This document shows, piece by piece, positions 8,815 to 10,937 of a stretch of 10,937 nucleotides of DNA. Position 1 is the first letter of the stretch. Every line of letters starts with the position of its first letter. Source of the stretch: an uncultured Chromatiaceae bacterium (lineage in GTDB: Bacteria; Pseudomonadota; Gammaproteobacteria; Enterobacterales; Alteromonadaceae); contig CAMLNG010000080.1 in NCBI GenBank assembly GCA_946481195.1, forward strand, positions 1 through 10,937, given 5' to 3'. The notes beneath the pieces were generated by a model that worked only from the letters and a program-made list of their open reading frames with translations, made no database searches and was not told the origin of the DNA. The translations under genes were made by a program, and so were the position numbers.

Positions 8815-9188
8815 TATTTCTGCTCCTGTTCCCATTTCGCGATCAGCTGTTTCAGTTCAGCCACATCTTCGGCATTCAGTTGCTGCTGTTCGGCAAAGCC
8901 TGCGACCAATGGCGCGAGTCGGCCAGATAACACCCGCTGGATAAAACTCTGGCTTTCGCGTAGTTGATAATCCGACTGCTGCAATACCGGCGAATACAGA
9001 TAGGCACGGCCATCTTTTTCGAAACTGACCGCCCCTTTGCCGATCAGTCGGTTCAAGAGTGTTTTTACCGTTTTTTCATGCCACTGACTGGCATCGGCTA
9101 ATTGCTCCACTACCTGATTCGCAGTCTGCGGTGCTTGTCGCCACAGGACTTTCATCACTTCCAGTTCGGCCTGGCTGATTTCTTTCAT
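8814..9188 (-). CDS. BlaI/MecI/CopY-family transcriptional repressor
   Basis: The gene encodes 124 residues, the usual size of the family. A winged-helix domain occupies about residues 3-70. SQAELEVMKVLW opens it, and HEKTVKTLLNRLIGKG (37-52) matches the recognition-helix region with its TV-TLL-RL-KG pattern. The wing holds GRAYLYSP. The tail (about 75-124) is the helical dimerisation part. LVAGFAEQ (94-101) lines up with the region where staphylococcal BlaI is cut before FA, so G97-F98 is the corresponding bond; cleavage here is an inference. GGAG lies 7 bases before the ATG at 9188. The stop codon overlaps the start of the M56 gene by one base (TAATG). The double TACA-NN-TGTA operator 46 bases upstream makes autorepression likely. 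The family also includes copper and other regulators, so a beta-lactam role should not be assumed. Confidence 0.93.
   Translation of the reverse strand: MKEISQAELEVMKVLWRQAPQTANQVVEQLADASQWHEKTVKTLLNRLIGKGAVSFEKDGRAYLYSPVLQQSDYQLRESQSFIQRVLSGRLAPLVAGFAEQQQLNAEDVAELKQLIAKWEQEQK
8823..8827 (-). promoter_or_regulatory. Ribosome-binding site (AGGAG) deciding the M56 gene start
   Basis: AGGAG lies 8 bases upstream of the ATG at 8814 and inside the end of the repressor gene. The alternative ATG at 8835 has no comparable site, so this element favours the shorter 401-residue protein and the one-base overlap. Confidence 0.7.
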
Positions 9189-9233
9189 TGTTTCACTCCG
9201 TATTGGACTGATTTTGGGCGATGTCTAACTAAT

Positions 9234-9276
9234 AAGATTACATCTGTAATTCATTTACTATTACAGATGTAATCTT
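9234..9276. promoter_or_regulatory. Double BlaI-type operator upstream of blaI
   Basis: Two 14-bp dyads, ATTACATCTGTAAT (9237-9250) and ATTACAGATGTAAT (9260-9273), each carry the TACA-NN-TGTA core known for BlaI/MecI operators. They are reverse complements of each other. With flanking bases they form one perfect inverted repeat of 17-bp arms (9234-9250 and 9260-9276) around a 9-base spacer. Centres are 23 bp apart, about two helical turns. The block ends 46 bases before the blaI ATG, where the promoter must be. I see no clear -10/-35 pair; TTGCTT followed by 17 bases and AATAGT on the minus strand is one weak option overlapping the operators. Repression of the blaI-M56 operon by its own product is the natural reading. 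Confidence 0.85.
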
Positions 9277-9834
9277 TTGAAGCAAGCCGGATTTATCCTT
9301 TCTTTAGAATTTTTTTGCCAAATACTGGCGCGTTTTTTTGCTCTTTTTTATTTGCGGTCCCCGTTAGTCCGTTCAATGAGTACCGGCCCTGCAACCTGAA
9401 TCAGGAATAGTGCTTAAGTCGGTCCTTTTCCCACTTATCTTTTTTAACTCAATTCATCAGCATTTGAAGTGTGCTGTATGTGCGTGTGCCGATCCAAAGG
9501 ATTTACCAACTTGCTGGCACTCCGGAGTACTGTTTTGTCGCAGCGTTTCAGCTTGCTGTTATTGGCAAAATTTGCTGGTCGTACACGCCTATTGCGACAA
9601 GGTTTGTGTTGGCACTATTTGCTGAGCATTGCCGCAGCTTAAATTTCCGCAGCCAAGCCTCTCCCGCTGCAAAGTCAGATTGCTGTTGGTTCCGCCTATT
9701 GTCGGGTTGCAATTAACTTTAGCTACGCTGCACCAGCACTGAAACCTTCACAGCGGTGTTGCTTTATTTAACGAAGCGACAAGACAAGTGGCTACTTCTG
9801 AGCAATGCTTAGCGAGCGACAGCTCTGAGGTCAG
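9277..9834. other. Long intergenic region without a supportable gene
   Basis: This stretch between the blaI operators and the solute-binding gene has short open frames on the plus strand (9410-9625 and 9471-9716). Their translations have no recognisable domain, and no ribosome site precedes them. The part at 9301-9352 is T-rich with several runs of six or seven T. Inverted repeats seen are TTGTCGCA 9535-9542 with TGCGACAA 9593-9600, around a GCAAA-A-TTTGC dyad at 9565-9575, and two small hairpins just before the downstream gene (9798-9812 and 9814-9825). No tRNA, insertion sequence or clear promoter was found. The region must hold the promoter of the plus-strand gene and could hide a small RNA. 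Confidence 0.5.
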
Positions 9835-10713
9835 ATGATGAGTTCAGCTAAGGTTCGATATTTTGTTGGGTGGGCATTCGGATTGCTGCTTGTACTGGCA
9901 CAGTGTCCAGCTGTAGCCGAGGACAGTGTGACTATCGTCTATGCAAAGCCCATCCAGCAAGGCGATAGCCACAATTTGTATCAGGTGAGATTGCTGTCTG
10001 CGGCCTTGCGCCATGCTGGTATAACACATCAACTGGTTGAAGCCGAAGTACCGATGGTGCAGGACCGGTCTTTACGCACTGTTGCAGTTGAAAACGGCAT
10101 CGATGTGTTTTGGAGCGTGACCACCATAGAACGCGAGCATCTATTAACTCCGGTGCGATTCCCTATCGATAAAGGCCTATTTGGTTGGCGGCTCCTGCTC
10201 ATTTCACCTAAGACAGCTGAAAAATTTCCGCATATCGGCTCATTGCAAGATCTGAAAAAACTGTTGTTTACCCAGGGTCATGACTGGCCGGACGCTGAGA
10301 TTTTGCAAGCCAATAAACTCAAAGTACTTTTATCCAATGAGTATCACTCAATGTTTGAAATGTTAGCGAGTAATCGCGTTGACGCTTTCCCTCGGTCTGT
10401 ACTTGAAATATGGCGTGAGCGTACAGAAGCGTCACAGCCGCTACCGGTGGAGCCAAGTATAGTTCTGCATTATCCAGCTGCCTTGTACTATTTTTTTTCG
10501 CCACGCCAACAACAGCTTGCGCAACAAGTAGAACTTGGGCTTGAACGAATGCTTAAAAATGGTGAGTTTGAACGCATGTTTCAGCAAGAATTCGCCGAAG
10601 CACTGGCTTTGTCAAAACTGGATAAACGTCTGGTAATTGAACTGAAGAATCCATTATTTCCACAAGCAACACCTTTGCATCGTAATGAGTTATGGTATCA
10701 ACCATCGAAGTAG
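9835..10713 (+). CDS. Exported solute-binding-protein-like protein (family 3 type), function unknown
   Basis: The gene encodes 292 residues. ATG codons at 9835 and 9838 are adjacent; GAGG lies 4 bases before the first and 7 before the second, so the true start may be 9838. A signal peptide spans about residues 1-29 (cleavage after AVA). C24 is preceded by LAQ, a poor lipobox, so a soluble periplasmic protein is more likely than a lipoprotein. The middle carries a pattern I associate with a widespread family of solute-binding-like proteins in marine gammaproteobacteria: DVFWSVTTIERE (90-101), then VRFPIDKGLFGWRLLLI (107-123), then QGHDWPDAEIL (147-157) and RVDAFPRSVLE (181-191). The fold is expected to resemble periplasmic amino-acid-binding proteins. 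No permease, ATPase, histidine kinase or cyclase gene lies beside it, so it is an orphan whose ligand and partner are unknown. It is the only plus-strand gene here and shares a terminator with gyrB. Confidence 0.85.
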   Translation: MMSSAKVRYFVGWAFGLLLVLAQCPAVAEDSVTIVYAKPIQQGDSHNLYQVRLLSAALRHAGITHQLVEAEVPMVQDRSLRTVAVENGIDVFWSVTTIEREHLLTPVRFPIDKGLFGWRLLLISPKTAEKFPHIGSLQDLKKLLFTQGHDWPDAEILQANKLKVLLSNEYHSMFEMLASNRVDAFPRSVLEIWRERTEASQPLPVEPSIVLHYPAALYYFFSPRQQQLAQQVELGLERMLKNGEFERMFQQEFAEALALSKLDKRLVIELKNPLFPQATPLHRNELWYQPSK

Positions 10714-10747
10714 CTTTTGAAACTATTCGGCAATCACAATCAGACAT

Positions 10748-10776
10748 AAAAAAAGCAGACCGAAGTCTGCTTTTTT
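10748..10776. terminator. Bidirectional rho-independent terminator between the converging genes
   Basis: GCAGAC (10755-10760) and GTCTGC (10765-10770) form a stem with a CGAA loop. Seven A precede it and six T follow, so each strand ends in a U-run. It lies 34 bases after the plus-strand stop codon and 13 bases past the gyrB stop, serving both transcripts. Confidence 0.9.
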
Positions 10777-10789
10777 GCTTTTGACGTGA

Positions 10790-10937
10790 TTACACGTCCA
10801 GGTTTGCTACCCGTAGGGCGTTCTCTTCAATGAAGGCACGACGTGGTTCTACCTCATCGCCCATTAGCGTATTAAACAGCTGGTCTGCGCCAATGGCGTC
10901 TTCGATAGTGACCCGCAGCATACGCCGGGTGTTCGGG
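10790..10937 (-). CDS. gyrB: DNA gyrase subunit B, C-terminal end (cut by window edge)
   Basis: The last 48 residues are present, ending with TAA at 10790-10792. The sequence contains [18 protein letters not shown], then [26 protein letters not shown], nearly the same as the E. coli GyrB C-terminus, in the TOPRIM-adjacent tail that contacts GyrA and DNA. Gyrase introduces negative supercoils using ATP. The rest of the gene lies to the right of the window. The short piece is enough for identification because this tail is distinctive, and ParE ends differently. Its presence near glyQ-glyS supports an origin-proximal location. Confidence 0.95.
   Translation of the reverse strand, partial: PNTRRMLRVTIEDAIGADQLFNTLMGDEVEPRRAFIEENALRVANLDV

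Noticed and set aside
9317..9339. Terminator-like GCCA-AATAC-TGGC followed by seven T on the plus strand
   Set aside because: The stem has only four base pairs, is separated from the T-run by three bases, and no plus-strand gene lies upstream to be terminated.
9410..9716. Two overlapping plus-strand open frames of 71 and 81 codons
   Set aside because: They show no domain, ribosome site or sensible composition (one is unusually cysteine-rich), and the frames overlap each other. They are more likely chance frames.

Overview
The window reads as a chromosomal segment of a gammaproteobacterium, most likely of the Alteromonadales/Rheinheimera-Shewanella kind. This is inferred from the GlyQ, GlyS and GyrB sequences, which are close to the Escherichia coli proteins as remembered, and from the gene mix: a TonB-dependent receptor, a large M14 peptidase and a BlaI/M56 pair. 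The presence of gyrB a few kilobases from glyQ-glyS suggests an origin-proximal location, since related genomes carry a dnaA-dnaN-recF-gyrB cluster near glyS/glyQ. No origin is visible here. All genes except one lie on the minus strand.

Layout from left to right. Positions 1-1300 (minus) hold the N-terminal 433 codons of a TonB-dependent outer-membrane receptor, cut by the window edge. Positions 1475-4153 (minus) encode a secreted M14 zinc carboxypeptidase-like protein with a C-terminal class I glutamine-amidotransferase-like domain. The two may act together in peptide scavenging. A roughly 290-base gap (4154-4445) carries a perfect 8-bp dyad just upstream of the peptidase start, an 87-base imperfect palindrome, and the intrinsic terminator of glyS. 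Positions 4446-7417 (minus) are the glyQ-glyS operon for the two subunits of glycyl-tRNA synthetase. glyS starts with GTG two bases after the glyQ stop, and its Shine-Dalgarno sequence lies inside glyQ.

Positions 7609-9188 (minus) are a BlaI-type repressor gene and an M56 membrane-peptidase gene overlapping by one base (TAATG). The M56 protein ends in a TonB-C-like domain rather than the penicillin-sensing domain of BlaR1, and no beta-lactamase gene is in the window. Upstream of blaI are two perfect TACA-NN-TGTA operators (9237-9250 and 9260-9273) arranged as one large 17-bp-arm inverted repeat, which strongly suggests autoregulation. The signal sensed and other targets are unknown.

Positions 9277-9834 hold no gene that I can support. 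Positions 9835-10713 (plus) encode an exported solute-binding-protein-like orphan without transporter genes beside it. It converges on the 3' end of gyrB (10790-10937, minus, partial), and a bidirectional terminator lies between them.

The most interesting item is the BlaI/M56-TonB module with its double operator. The second is the intergenic palindrome upstream of the peptidase gene.
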